32,688 nucleotides of DNA. It comes from Deltaproteobacteria bacterium (GTDB lineage: Bacteria; Myxococcota_A; UBA9160; UBA6930). Positions within the stretch are counted from its first letter, which is position 1. Each line of letters opens with the position of its first letter. The notes beneath the pieces are model-generated. The model was not told the origin of the DNA. It made no database searches and saw only the letters and a program-made list of their open reading frames with translations. Below, piece by piece: positions 1 to 8,075 of the stretch. The stretch is from positions 1-32,688 of the forward strand of contig NYZB01000179.1 of NCBI GenBank assembly GCA_002687015.1. The letters are read 5' to 3'. Position numbers and translations under genes: made by a program.

Positions 1-1019
1 GTCCAGGGGAACATCACACCGCCCTCGCGGTCGAGGTTGCCCGTGAGCGCGTTCACCACGTCCACCAGCCAGCTGCTCAGCGCGCCGAACTCCTGGGTGC
101 AGGTGCCGATGCGGCCATGGCAGATCGCCGCCTCGGCGGCGGCGAACTCCCTCGAGACCTCGCGGATCGTCTCCGCTGCGATTCCTGCGGCTGCGCTCAC
201 GGCCTCCGGTGAGAACTCCCGGGAGAGGTCCCGCAGCGCATCGACGCCGTTCGCAAGCCCTTCGAGCCGGCCCAGCCGCACGAGCCCTTCTTCGAAGAGC
301 ACGTGCACCATGGCGAAGAGGAAGAGCGCGTCGCCGCCGGGGCGGATCGGAAGGTGGCGGTCGGCGACGCGCGCCGTCTCGCTGCGCCGGGGGTCGACGA
401 CGACCAGCTTGCCGCCGCGCTCCCGGAGCTCGCGCAGGCGTCGCCGCAGGTCCGGTGCCGTGAGCAGACTGCCGTTCGAGGTCAGTGGGTTGGCTCCGAG
501 CATCAGCAGGTAGCGGGTCCGGTCGACGTCCGGAATCGGGAAGGCGTTCATCGACCCGAACATCAGGCACGAGGAGACGTGCTTCGGAAGCTGATCGACG
601 CTGGTGGCGGAGAAGCGCCACTTCGTGCCCAGCGCCCGGATCATCGGTGCGATGGCGATGTTGGAGGCGAAGTCGTGGGCGTTGGGATTGCCCAGGTAGG
701 TGGCGATCGCGTTGGCCCCGTGGGCCTCGCGGATCTCCCGGAGACGGGTGGTCACCCGATCGAAGGCCTCGTCCCAGCCGATCTCCACGAACTCACGGCC
801 GACGCGCTTGACCGGCGCGCGCAGCCGATCCGGGTCCTCGCTGATGGCCGCGAGGCCGACCGCCTTCGGGCACAGGTAGCCGCGGCTCATCGCGTCCTTC
901 TCGTCGCCGCGGATCTCGGTGACCCGGTTGTTCTCGCGATCGACACCCACGGCGAGGCCGCAATGGGCCTCGCAGAGGTTGCAGCTGCGGTACACGGTTT
1001 CGACGTGGGTCTCGGACAC
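1..1019 (-). CDS. Molybdopterin-dependent oxidoreductase, N-terminal part (cut by window edge)
   Basis: This is the catalytic subunit of a DMSO-reductase/formate-dehydrogenase-like enzyme that would carry a [4Fe-4S] cluster and a bis-MGD molybdenum cofactor. The frame is open from a GTG at 1019 to the left edge, about 340 residues of an expected 650-750. Four cysteines near the N-terminus (C13-x2-C16-x3-C20-x29-C50, followed by PK) form the usual iron-sulfur motif. Later segments such as TGNLDREGG are typical of the family. The start is chosen for a GGGGAGA Shine-Dalgarno just upstream. No Tat signal is seen, so a cytoplasmic enzyme is likely. The gene follows the EthD gene by 57 bp, probably as one transcript. 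The substrate cannot be told from this half. Confidence 0.85.
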   Translation of the reverse strand, partial: MSETHVETVYRSCNLCEAHCGLAVGVDRENNRVTEIRGDEKDAMSRGYLCPKAVGLAAISEDPDRLRAPVKRVGREFVEIGWDEAFDRVTTRLREIREAHGANAIATYLGNPNAHDFASNIAIAPMIRALGTKWRFSATSVDQLPKHVSSCLMFGSMNAFPIPDVDRTRYLLMLGANPLTSNGSLLTAPDLRRRLRELRERGGKLVVVDPRRSETARVADRHLPIRPGGDALFLFAMVHVLFEEGLVRLGRLEGLANGVDALRDLSREFSPEAVSAAAGIAAETIREVSREFAAAEAAICHGRIGTCTQEFGALSSWLVDVVNALTGNLDREGGVMFPW

Positions 1020-1076
1020 GATGGGTCTCTCCCCGAGGAGTGCGGTGGCAGAGTGGCGTGTTGGGCGCGCCGGAAC

Positions 1077-1454
1077 CTACGTCCGGAGGTCGAAGATCTC
1101 GTGCTCTTCGGTCAGGAAGACCCGCGAACGCGAGAAGTCGATGAAGCTGGCCTCGTCCTCCTGGAGCCGGCGGGCCGCCTCGCGGCCGGCCTCCGTCGCT
1201 CCCCCGGCCGCCAGCGCGTCGGCGCTCTCCCACCACACCTCGGTGATGCCGTCGTAGGGCTCGGCGAGGCCGCGCCCCGTGCGGAAGCCCTCGTTGATCT
1301 CGGGCAGGGTGGTGTGGCTCTGCACGTAGCGGACGGCCCGCATGTCCTCGGCGAAGCCACGCACCAGGGGGCCGTGCTCCTCGAGCCAGTAGCGGTGGAA
1401 CTCGGGCGCCGGGACGTCGGCACGACGGCGTACGCAGTAGACGAGCTTGATCAC
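1077..1454 (-). CDS. EthD-domain protein
   Basis: A protein of 125 residues with the ferredoxin-like EthD fold (dimeric alpha-beta barrel). It begins VIKLVYCVRR and continues with the typical FHRYWLEEHGPLV segment. Family members include EthD of ethyl tert-butyl ether degradation and many small proteins of unknown role beside oxidoreductases. The GTG at 1454 is preferred because GGAGG lies 6 nt upstream; an in-frame start farther upstream would add residues that do not look like the family. A TACCCT hexamer on the minus strand (1502-1507) could be its -10 element. It lies upstream of the molybdopterin oxidoreductase and is likely co-transcribed with it. Confidence 0.8.
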   Translation of the reverse strand: MIKLVYCVRRRADVPAPEFHRYWLEEHGPLVRGFAEDMRAVRYVQSHTTLPEINEGFRTGRGLAEPYDGITEVWWESADALAAGGATEAGREAARRLQEDEASFIDFSRSRVFLTEEHEIFDLRT

Positions 1455-1578
1455 GGCGGGCCTCCAGCGCCTCTCGGGGACACGGGCTTCGTCGGCGGCC
1501 AAGGGTACCGCGATGGGTCGGCGCTGCAGCCTCGCTCGCCGGCTACCCTCCGGAGCTCACCCTGTAGGACGTCGGGCC

Positions 1579-2385
1579 ATGTTGAGCGCCGAAGGACAGG
1601 CCGAGTTCGAGGAACGGGGATTCACCCGGCTCGAGGGCGTCTTCTCCCGAGAGGCCGCCGAGGCCATGCAGGCCCGGCTATGGGAGACCCTCGGGCAGCG
1701 CCTCGGCGCGCGTCGCGACGATCCCTCGACCTGGACCGTTGAGCACGCGAGTGGCCTCCAGGCCCTGAAGCTCGACCCGGTCTTCGAGCCGATCGGGGGA
1801 GCGGCACTGACCGGCGCCCTGGACACCCTGCTGGGCGCGGGTCGCTGGCGGCCTCCGAAGAACTGGGGGCAGTTCCTGGTCTCCTTTCCGCTCGCCGGGG
1901 CGGCCTGGACCGTGCCGCACCATGTCTGGCATACCGACTTCGGCTTCCATCTCCCGCCGGACCGCACCTGCGGAGCCTTGGTGCTGAGCTTCCTGGCCGA
2001 CGTTCCGCCGCGCGGGGGCGGGACCGTGCTCCTTGCGGGCTCGCCCGAGCTGGTGCGCCGGCACCTGGCGGGGGACCCCCTGGCTCCGCGCCGCAAGATG
2101 GCTTTCGTGCGCCGGGCCCTGCTGGGCAGTGATCCCTGGCTCGCGGCTCTCTCGTCACCGGGCGAAGACCAGGAACGGATCGCCCGATTCATGGAAGGCG
2201 ACCACGAGGTCGACGGCATTCCGCTCCGCGTCGTCGAGCTCTCCGGTCGCGCAGGCGACGTCGTGCTGGGCCATCCCTGGGCGCTGCACGCGACGGCGCC
2301 CAACTGCGGCGAGCGGCCTCGCCGCATGAGGGTGCAGCGGGTCCACGTACCGCTGGCGAGGACCGGGCCGGCGAGCGACGCATAG
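1579..2385 (+). CDS. Phytanoyl-CoA dioxygenase (PhyH) family protein
   Basis: A non-heme Fe(II)/2-oxoglutarate oxygenase of 268 residues. The facial triad is visible: H118 and D120 in VWHTDFGF and the distal H237 in WALHATAPN. R248 fits the 2-oxoglutarate-binding Arg. In the family these enzymes hydroxylate branched acyl-CoAs or small hydrophobic molecules. The ATG at 1579 is chosen because residues encoded upstream in frame (from 1447) look like untranslated sequence, and AGGAC lies just before this ATG. A TACCCT hexamer at 1544-1549 may be the -10 box. The CoA-transferase gene starts 27 bp downstream, so the two may act on the same acyl-CoA. The substrate is unknown. Confidence 0.85.
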   Translation: MLSAEGQAEFEERGFTRLEGVFSREAAEAMQARLWETLGQRLGARRDDPSTWTVEHASGLQALKLDPVFEPIGGAALTGALDTLLGAGRWRPPKNWGQFLVSFPLAGAAWTVPHHVWHTDFGFHLPPDRTCGALVLSFLADVPPRGGGTVLLAGSPELVRRHLAGDPLAPRRKMAFVRRALLGSDPWLAALSSPGEDQERIARFMEGDHEVDGIPLRVVELSGRAGDVVLGHPWALHATAPNCGERPRRMRVQRVHVPLARTGPASDA

Positions 2386-2398
2386 CCCGGCCACGCGG

Positions 2399-2404
2399 TA
2401 GGCT
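2399..2404 (+). promoter_or_regulatory. Candidate -10 hexamer (TAGGCT) for a leaderless CoA-transferase mRNA
   Basis: TAGGCT ends 8 nt before the ATG at 2413, so transcription would begin at or next to the start codon. No convincing -35 box is seen. The same arrangement precedes three other genes in the window. Confidence 0.35.
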
Positions 2405-2412
2405 CAGGGGCG

Positions 2413-3828
2413 ATGCGCGCGGAGGCCGGGGAGATGCCGATGGGGGCCGCCGCCCCGGGGCTGCTGGGGGAGGTCCTCCTGCCGATCCGGGCCGGCGGGG
2501 TTCCGCGCGGCGAGGTGGTCTTCCGCGGTGGCGATCCGGTGTTCGCCACCCGCCTCCGAATCGGCGAGGCCGCGGCGGCCGTCCTCAGCGCCTGCGGCGT
2601 GGCCGTCAACGATCTGTGGGAGCTGCGCACCGGGCGCCGGCAGTCGGTGGAGATCGAGGTGCGCGCGGCGGCAGCGGCCCTGATCAGCTTTGCCTTCTTG
2701 CGCGGCGCGCAACCCGACGCGGGCCTGGTCCGCGACGCCGGGCCCATGACGGCCCTCTACCCCGCGAAGGGAGGCGAGTGGGTGCACCTGCACGGCGGCT
2801 TCCCGCACCTCCGAGATGGCCTGCTGGACCTGCTCGGCTGCCAGAACGAGCCGGCTTCGATCGGCGCCGCGGTGGCCCGTTTCGACGCCCAGGCCCTCGA
2901 GGATGCCATCGCCGAGCGAAACCTGTGCGGTGCGCGCGTGCGCGAGGCCTCGGAGTGGGCGAGCCACCCCCAGGGCCGGGCGCTCGCGGCCCAGCCCCTG
3001 GTCGAGATCCGTCGCGTGGGGGATGCGCCCGCCGAGGCCCTTCCGCCCGGCGATCGGCCGCTCTCGGGGCTTCGGGTCCTGGACCTGACGCGTGTGCTGG
3101 CCGGCCCCACCTGCGCGCGAGCCCTCGCCGAGCACGGTGCCGACGTGATGCGGGTGCACGCCGCCCATCTCCCCAGCGTGCCGCCCTTCGTCGTCGACAC
3201 GGGACACGGAAAGCTCTCGACCGAGCTCGATCTACGGGTCCCGGAGGAGGCGGAGCGATTCCGCAGCCTGGTGCGCGAGGGCGACGTGGTCTCGCGGGGC
3301 TACCGCGCGGGAGCGCTCGAGAAGCTCGGCTTCGGGCTCGAAGAGCTCGTGGCCCTGCGCCCCGGCCTCGTCTGCGTGGCCATCAACTGCTACGGGCACG
3401 AGGGTCCATGGCGGGAGCGCGCGGGCTGGGAGCAGCTCGCCCAGACGGTGACCGGCATCGCGGCCGAGCAGGGCGGGAGGGAGACGCCCGGGCTGCTCCC
3501 CGCGGCGGCGACCGACTACACGACTGGCTATCTGGCGGCCCTCGGCGCCCTGGTGGCGCTGCAGCGTCGCGCGCGCGAGGGGGGCAGCTGGGAGGTGCGC
3601 GTTTCGTTGGCGCGCACCGGCATGTGGCTGCTCGGGCAGAGCCGGGTCGACGGAACACCGGGCTTCCTGAACGACGAGCTGCTGGAGCCCTACTTCGCGA
3701 CCACGAAGACCGCGGCAGGGCCGGTTCGGCATCTGGGGCCCGTGCTCGGGCTCAGCGAGACCCCGGCGCGCTGGGCGCGGCCGACCGTCCCACTCGGGAG
3801 CCACCCGCCCATCTGGCCGGACCGCTAG
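2413..3828 (+). CDS. Family III CoA-transferase (CaiB/BaiF-like)
   Basis: A protein of 471 residues that would move CoA between carboxylic acids or racemise alpha-methylacyl-CoAs. The CaiB/BaiF signature DLTRVLAGP (residues 224-232) is followed by LAEHGADVMRV. D368 in TDYTTGY is the likely acyl-carrying Asp. About 215 residues before the signature contain a further segment (ACGVAVNDLWELRTGRRQ) seen in longer members of this family. Two starts are possible. The ATG at 2413 has a -10-like box 8 nt upstream. The ATG at 2434 has a perfect GGAGG 8 nt upstream and would remove seven residues. The gene follows the PhyH gene closely, which fits branched or cyclic acyl-CoA metabolism. Confidence 0.85.
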   Translation: MRAEAGEMPMGAAAPGLLGEVLLPIRAGGVPRGEVVFRGGDPVFATRLRIGEAAAAVLSACGVAVNDLWELRTGRRQSVEIEVRAAAAALISFAFLRGAQPDAGLVRDAGPMTALYPAKGGEWVHLHGGFPHLRDGLLDLLGCQNEPASIGAAVARFDAQALEDAIAERNLCGARVREASEWASHPQGRALAAQPLVEIRRVGDAPAEALPPGDRPLSGLRVLDLTRVLAGPTCARALAEHGADVMRVHAAHLPSVPPFVVDTGHGKLSTELDLRVPEEAERFRSLVREGDVVSRGYRAGALEKLGFGLEELVALRPGLVCVAINCYGHEGPWRERAGWEQLAQTVTGIAAEQGGRETPGLLPAAATDYTTGYLAALGALVALQRRAREGGSWEVRVSLARTGMWLLGQSRVDGTPGFLNDELLEPYFATTKTAAGPVRHLGPVLGLSETPARWARPTVPLGSHPPIWPDR

Positions 3829-3859
3829 GCCCGCGAGTGGCCGGAGCGGAGGGAAGAGC

Positions 3860-3888
3860 TTGCCTCGCGAGCTATTCGATCGTATAAT
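3860..3888 (+). promoter_or_regulatory. Sigma-70-type promoter of the TetR-FAH operon
   Basis: TTGCCT (3860-3865) and a perfect TATAAT (3883-3888) are separated by exactly 17 bp, the best promoter match in the window. A TCGAT/ATCGA inverted repeat (3876-3880, 3887-3891) overlaps the -10 box. The ATG of the tetR-like gene follows at 3923. Confidence 0.75.
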
Positions 3889-3895
3889 CGACGTC

Positions 3896-3911
3896 CTGGT
3901 CGGTTGACCAG
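3896..3911 (+). promoter_or_regulatory. Palindromic operator candidate for the adjacent TetR regulator
   Basis: CTGGTC-GGTT-GACCAG is a perfect 6-bp inverted repeat starting 8 nt after the TATAAT box, at the expected transcription start. Autorepression by the TetR protein encoded just downstream is the simplest reading, by analogy with the family. Confidence 0.55.
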
Positions 3912-3922
3912 CCGGAGATCCG

Positions 3923-4573
3923 ATGGCCCAGCCCGCCCCCCGAGAGCGCCTCCAGAGCGACGCCCCCACCCGTGAGCGCATGCTGGGCGTCGCGCTCGAG
4001 GCCTTCGCCGAGCTCGGCTACGACGGCGCCTCGACCCGGGCCATCGCCGCGCGGGCCGGCGTGAATCAGGGCATGATCCCGTACTACTTCGGGACCAAGG
4101 AAGCCCTGTGGCGCGAGGCGGTCGGACGCGCGTTCGAGGAAGTGCGTGCCCTCATGGAGGAGGCCCGCGCCGGCGGATCTCCGCTGGACGACCGGGCGCG
4201 CGCGGAGCAGATGATCCGCCAGGTCGTCCGCTTCGTGGCCCGCCGCCCCGAATTCGTCCGCGTGATGAACGACGAGGGCAAGCGGGAGGGGCCCCGCATG
4301 GAGTGGATCGTCGATCACCTCGTTCGAGAGGTCTTCGAGGTGGTGCGCGATCAGCTGTACCGCGCTGGGGGGCTCGCCCGGCTGCCGGCGGATCTCGACC
4401 CGCTCCACCTCTACTACATCCTGATTGGCGCCATCACCATGCTCTTTCACCAGGCGCCGGAATGCCAACGACTCACGGGCCGCGATCCCTCGGACGAGGA
4501 GGTCGTCGAAGCCCATGCTGACGCGCTGGTCGCCCTGTTCGTCGGCGAACCGCCAAGGAGTAGCCCCACATGA
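3923..4573 (+). CDS. TetR/AcrR-family transcriptional regulator
   Basis: A DNA-binding repressor of 216 residues. The N-terminal helix-turn-helix covers about residues 20-60 (GYDGASTRAIAARAGVNQGMIPYYFGTKEALW is the region; key residues G32, A46, G47 and Y54-F56). The ligand-binding C-terminal half is of the type with a helical PEFVRVMNDEGKREGPR stretch. GGAG lies 5 nt before the ATG. The stop codon overlaps the start of the FAH-family gene (ATGA at 4570-4573), so the two are translationally coupled. The promoter and the palindrome at 3860-3911 suggest autoregulation. The effector may be the substrate or product of the FAH-family enzyme, which is inference. Confidence 0.9.
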   Translation: MAQPAPRERLQSDAPTRERMLGVALEAFAELGYDGASTRAIAARAGVNQGMIPYYFGTKEALWREAVGRAFEEVRALMEEARAGGSPLDDRARAEQMIRQVVRFVARRPEFVRVMNDEGKREGPRMEWIVDHLVREVFEVVRDQLYRAGGLARLPADLDPLHLYYILIGAITMLFHQAPECQRLTGRDPSDEEVVEAHADALVALFVGEPPRSSPT

Positions 4574-5457
4574 AGCTCGTGACCTTTTCCCACGATGGTT
4601 CGACCCGCATCGGCGTGGCCGAGGGCGACGAAGTCGTCGACCTCGCAGCAAGTGCCCCGGAGCTGCCGACCGAGATGGTCGCGTTCCTGCGCGCGGGCGA
4701 GAGCGCACTGGAGGCTGCGCGGGCCGCGGTCGCCGCCGGCGGCGCTCGTCTGCCCCGGGTCCAGGTGCACCTCGAGTCGCCCATCCTCCGGCCGCCCAAG
4801 ATCCTGGCCATCGGCGTCAACTACGGCGACCACATCGAGGAGGCCAAGGAGGGCGGGATGAAGATTCCGGAGTATCCGGTGCTCTTCAACAAGCAATCCA
4901 CCTCCGCGCATCCCCCCTTCGATCCCTTCCATCTCCCCAGGGCCTCCAGTGCCCTCGACTACGAGGGAGAGCTGGCCGTCGTGATCGGAAAGCCCTGCCG
5001 CCATGTGCCGCGCGACCGGGCCCACGAGGTGATCGCCGGCTACACGGTCGCGAATGACGTCACCGTGCGGGATTGGCAGCTGCGCACGCCGACCTTCACG
5101 ATCGGCAAGTCCTTCGACACCCACTGCCCGATGGGCCCCTGGATCCTCACCCCCGACGAGTTCGGCGACCCGCACACCCACGACCTCAAGACCTGGGTGA
5201 ACGGCGAGCTTCGCCAATCCTCGAACACGAAGCACCTGGTCTTCGACTGCTTCCATCTGATCGAGCACCTCTCGACGGCCTTCACCCTCGAGGTAGGAGA
5301 CGTGATCTCGACGGGGACGCCGGGCGGAGTCGGCATCGCCATGAAGCCGCCCAGCTTCCTCGTCGAAGGCGACGTGGTCCGGGTCGCCATCGAGGGCCTC
5401 GGAGAGATCGAGAACAGCGTCGTCGCCGAGCCAGGGGATACGGTCCGGATCGGCTGA
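4570..5457 (+). CDS. Fumarylacetoacetate hydrolase (FAH) family protein
   Basis: A metal-dependent hydrolase, decarboxylase or isomerase of 295 residues. The family includes fumarylpyruvate hydrolases, HHDD isomerases/OPET decarboxylases and acylpyruvases, which act on 2-oxo or 2,4-dioxo acids of aromatic and amino-acid breakdown. Metal ligands E132 and E134 in DYEGELAVVIG and D163 in NDVTVRD are present. An N-terminal cap-like domain (residues 1-70) precedes the catalytic domain. AAGGAG lies 9 nt before the ATG, inside the end of the tetR-like gene, which it overlaps by 4 nt. The exact reaction cannot be chosen from sequence; the nearby PhyH and CoA-transferase suggest carboxylic-acid catabolism. 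Confidence 0.88.
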   Translation: MKLVTFSHDGSTRIGVAEGDEVVDLAASAPELPTEMVAFLRAGESALEAARAAVAAGGARLPRVQVHLESPILRPPKILAIGVNYGDHIEEAKEGGMKIPEYPVLFNKQSTSAHPPFDPFHLPRASSALDYEGELAVVIGKPCRHVPRDRAHEVIAGYTVANDVTVRDWQLRTPTFTIGKSFDTHCPMGPWILTPDEFGDPHTHDLKTWVNGELRQSSNTKHLVFDCFHLIEHLSTAFTLEVGDVISTGTPGGVGIAMKPPSFLVEGDVVRVAIEGLGEIENSVVAEPGDTVRIG

Positions 5458-5458
5458 G

Positions 5459-5498
5459 CCCGGCGAGGGGATCGGGGAAGCGCCGCTCTCCCGCCGGG
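5459..5498. terminator. Inverted repeat between convergent genes, possible bidirectional terminator
   Basis: CCCGGCG (5459-5465) and CGCCGGG (5492-5498) form a perfect 7-bp stem around a 26-nt loop. It sits between the stop codons of the convergent FAH-family and DUF427 genes. There is no T-tract on either strand, so factor-independent termination is doubtful. Confidence 0.35.
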
Positions 5499-5503
5499 AC
5501 TCC

Positions 5504-5878
5504 TCAATCCGACGAGTCGATCGTCACCTTCTCACCGTAGAAGGCGAGGTGCCCGCGGATCTCGGCCACCTCGTCGAAGGGGTCCTCGTAGCTCCAGACC
5601 GCATTCTCGGCCACGACGTCGCCGAGGCGCAGGGAGTGGTAGCTCGCCTGGCCCTTGAAGGGGCACCAGGTGCCGTGGTCCGTCGGCTCGAGGAGATCGA
5701 AGTCGACGTCTTCGCGGGGGAGATAGATCCGGGGAGGGCAGCGCGACTCGTCGAGCCGCCGTGCGCGTTGGCTCTCGGCCACGGCGCGGCCCTCGAAGGA
5801 CACCCGCGCGAAGCGCGGCTCGGGGTCGATCACCACCTCGTGGTCGGGATGCTCGGCATAGGCGGGGGAGCTGGCCAT
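5504..5878 (-). CDS. DUF427 domain protein
   Basis: A small protein of 124 residues with the DUF427 hallmarks TWCPFKGQASY (about 70-80) and AVWSYEDPFDEV (about 93-104). The family is a small beta-barrel of unknown biochemical role, common in soil bacteria and fungi. The ATG at 5878 is chosen because domain homology starts right after it and residues encoded upstream in this frame are antisense to the neighbouring glycosyltransferase gene. There is no Shine-Dalgarno. Instead TATCCT (plus-strand positions 5885-5890) ends 6 nt before the ATG, which suggests a leaderless message. Confidence 0.85.
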   Translation of the reverse strand: MASSPAYAEHPDHEVVIDPEPRFARVSFEGRAVAESQRARRLDESRCPPRIYLPREDVDFDLLEPTDHGTWCPFKGQASYHSLRLGDVVAENAVWSYEDPFDEVAEIRGHLAFYGEKVTIDSSD

Positions 5879-5884
5879 GCAAGA

Positions 5885-5890
5885 AGGATA
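5885..5890 (-). promoter_or_regulatory. Candidate -10 hexamer (TATCCT) for a leaderless DUF427 mRNA
   Basis: On the minus strand TATCCT is followed by six bases and then the ATG of the DUF427 gene. The gene has no Shine-Dalgarno, consistent with transcription starting at the ATG. Confidence 0.4.
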
Positions 5891-5925
5891 GGCCTTCCGA
5901 GAAGGCCGCGGCGAGCACCGCCGTC

Positions 5926-7857
5926 CTATCCCGGACCGGCCGATGCGAGGGTCTCGACCGAGCCGGGGCGGTAGCGGAAGACCGCCCGCCTGTACTTGAA
6001 GAAGACGCCGTCGAACTGCCCCACCGGCTCGAAGAACTCGGAGCGCTCGAGCATGGCGATGCCCTCCGGATTGCGTTTCCGCGCCAGCCGGGGGCGGTTG
6101 AAGCTCACGAAGAGGGGCAGCCCCGTCTCGTCCGCCTCCCGCATCAACGCAATCAGGCTCTCCCGGTCCCGCACGGCGCGCGTCGCGGGGTCGTAGTAGG
6201 TCACGGCGCCGTAAGCCGCGCCGGTGAGCACCGGCCGCTCCGCCGTGGGGTCGCGATGGGGCGGCCAGCCGAAGGTCTCGAGCAGCTCGAAGGTGGGCTG
6301 GATGGGGCGGGTGCGAAGCGCGTCGCGCATGGGATGGCTCGCGGTCGCGTAGGCCGACCCGAAGGCCAGGAGAAGCACCGCGAGGGCCGCCCTGCGCGCC
6401 GCACCCTCGGGAAGCAGGTGACCGATCCAGGCCAGACCGAGGGCGATCCCCGCGACGACACCGGGCAGCGCATGGATCAGGTACCACTCGTAGAGGTGGT
6501 CGCCGCGCAGCGCCGCAAAGGCGATCGTCATGGGCCCGGGGAGCACGAGCACCGCCAGCGCGAGCCGACCCGCCGCACCGCCGCGGGCGAGGCGGAGGCA
6601 GCCGAGCAGCCAGGCAAGGAGCGACACCGAGATCAGGCCGGGCAGCAGCACGGGGTAGCTGTCGAAGAGGCCGGCCATCGTCACGAAACCCTCGCGGGGC
6701 GGCTCCGTCGAGGTCCCGAGCAGCATGAGCAGCGCCGTCTCGCGCAGGAACCGGGTGGTGATCGGGCTGGTCCAGCTCTTCGCGTACTCGAGGAACTGCA
6801 TCATGTTGACCAGGTTCAGCTGGAGCCAGGCCAGCCCTGCCAGGAGCTCCGTCATCGCGAAGCGCAGCAAGGGCGGCGCGCCCGCGCCGTTGCCGCCTCT
6901 CCGCGTAAGCCACAAGCGCCACAGCACGACGAGGTTGGCGACGACCAGGACGAAGATGGCGCCCGGGTAGGTCCAGAGCAGCAGGACCTGGCTGGCGCCG
7001 TAGAGCGCCCAGCGCGGCCAGCTCCCGCGTTCGAGCGCGCGCATGGCCAGGACGATCAGCAGCGGAAGCAGGGCGAGCATCAGCGAATAGCCGCGGACCT
7101 CGCTGGCATAGCGGAGGTACCAGGGATGGAGCGCCAGGATCCATGCGGTGAGCACGGCGGCCGCGGGGAAGCCCAGGTGAACGAGCAGCCAGGCCAGGGT
7201 GCCGATGCCCGCGATGCCGCAGAGCAGGGCCGGCAGGCGGACGACGGTCTCGGCGGCGCGCCGGTCCTCCGGCTGGGTCAGCGCTCTCCAGCCCTCCCAG
7301 CTGAGCCGCGCCAGGATCGAGTAGGGCACGTGGTTGTTCGGCTTCTGGTAGTAGAAGAAGGTGTTGCCCCAGGACACCGGCGCGAACACGACGTCGCCGG
7401 CGTCGTCGATCTCGTACTGGCCGGCAATCGAGCGCACGACCATGTACTTCTCGTCGGTCCAGAGCGAGTCGTCGAGGCGGGGAGCCGCGCTGACGGCGAG
7501 GCCGAGCATGGCGAGGGCGACACCCGCCACGACGAGGGCGCCCGGACGGCCCGGCGCAGGGGCCAGCGCTGGATCGCTCGCGGGCCGCCCCGGCCGGGCC
7601 CAGTGGCGGAACCCCAGGATCAGGAGCACCAGCGCGATGGCGTTGACGAAGGTGATCCAGAAGAGATAGGCGCCGGCGTAGTCCCGCGGACGGAGGAGCT
7701 CGCCGGCCTCGACTCGCGCCGCGAAGGCGAGCCCGAAGGGGTCGGGGCCCAGGAAGAGGAAGGCCACGGCGGGCAGCAGCAGGAGCCCGAGAAGGGCCCG
7801 GACGCGCGGCGGCCAGGGTGAGGCGCTGTCTCTGGGCTGGGTTTCGGATGAGGTCAC
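5926..7857 (-). CDS. GT-C-type membrane glycosyltransferase (ArnT/PMT-like, GT39 superfamily)
   Basis: An integral membrane protein of about 643 residues with roughly 10-12 hydrophobic segments. These enzymes move a sugar from a polyprenyl-phosphate donor to a lipid or protein on the outer face of the inner membrane. After the first transmembrane segments comes the loop LDDSLWTDEKYMV (about 128-140), whose D135-E136 fits the catalytic acidic pair of GT-C folds. NNHVPYSILARLS (about 174-186) fits the second conserved loop. The C-terminal about 130 residues form a soluble domain. The start is uncertain: GTG at 7857 is preferred because residues encoded upstream to 7980 look non-coding. It stands alone between DUF427 and a divergent gene, so acceptor and sugar are unknown. 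Confidence 0.75.
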   Translation of the reverse strand: MTSSETQPRDSASPWPPRVRALLGLLLLPAVAFLFLGPDPFGLAFAARVEAGELLRPRDYAGAYLFWITFVNAIALVLLILGFRHWARPGRPASDPALAPAPGRPGALVVAGVALAMLGLAVSAAPRLDDSLWTDEKYMVVRSIAGQYEIDDAGDVVFAPVSWGNTFFYYQKPNNHVPYSILARLSWEGWRALTQPEDRRAAETVVRLPALLCGIAGIGTLAWLLVHLGFPAAAVLTAWILALHPWYLRYASEVRGYSLMLALLPLLIVLAMRALERGSWPRWALYGASQVLLLWTYPGAIFVLVVANLVVLWRLWLTRRGGNGAGAPPLLRFAMTELLAGLAWLQLNLVNMMQFLEYAKSWTSPITTRFLRETALLMLLGTSTEPPREGFVTMAGLFDSYPVLLPGLISVSLLAWLLGCLRLARGGAAGRLALAVLVLPGPMTIAFAALRGDHLYEWYLIHALPGVVAGIALGLAWIGHLLPEGAARRAALAVLLLAFGSAYATASHPMRDALRTRPIQPTFELLETFGWPPHRDPTAERPVLTGAAYGAVTYYDPATRAVRDRESLIALMREADETGLPLFVSFNRPRLARKRNPEGIAMLERSEFFEPVGQFDGVFFKYRRAVFRYRPGSVETLASAGPG

Positions 7858-8075
7858 GGTACTGGCTTCTCGCTTCGGGGCGCAGAGCTTCGGGGAACCG
7901 GGTGAAGGGCAGGTGAGCGCCCGGCCCCCACGGGCAGGCTGCGCTTCCGGGAGGATCGGGATCCCACCCCCCTCCGGCAATCCGGCCTCTGGCAGGCGTC
8001 TTCCGGTCGCGGGCCCCTCCGGTCGCCGGGCGCGGTATGGTCCCTCCTCGCAACCAGGGAGGCGAGCCGAGAACC

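Noticed and set aside
303-1742. Plus-strand open frame of 479 codons
   Set aside because: It is the antisense shadow of the molybdopterin oxidoreductase and EthD genes, both of which have clear motifs and Shine-Dalgarno sites.
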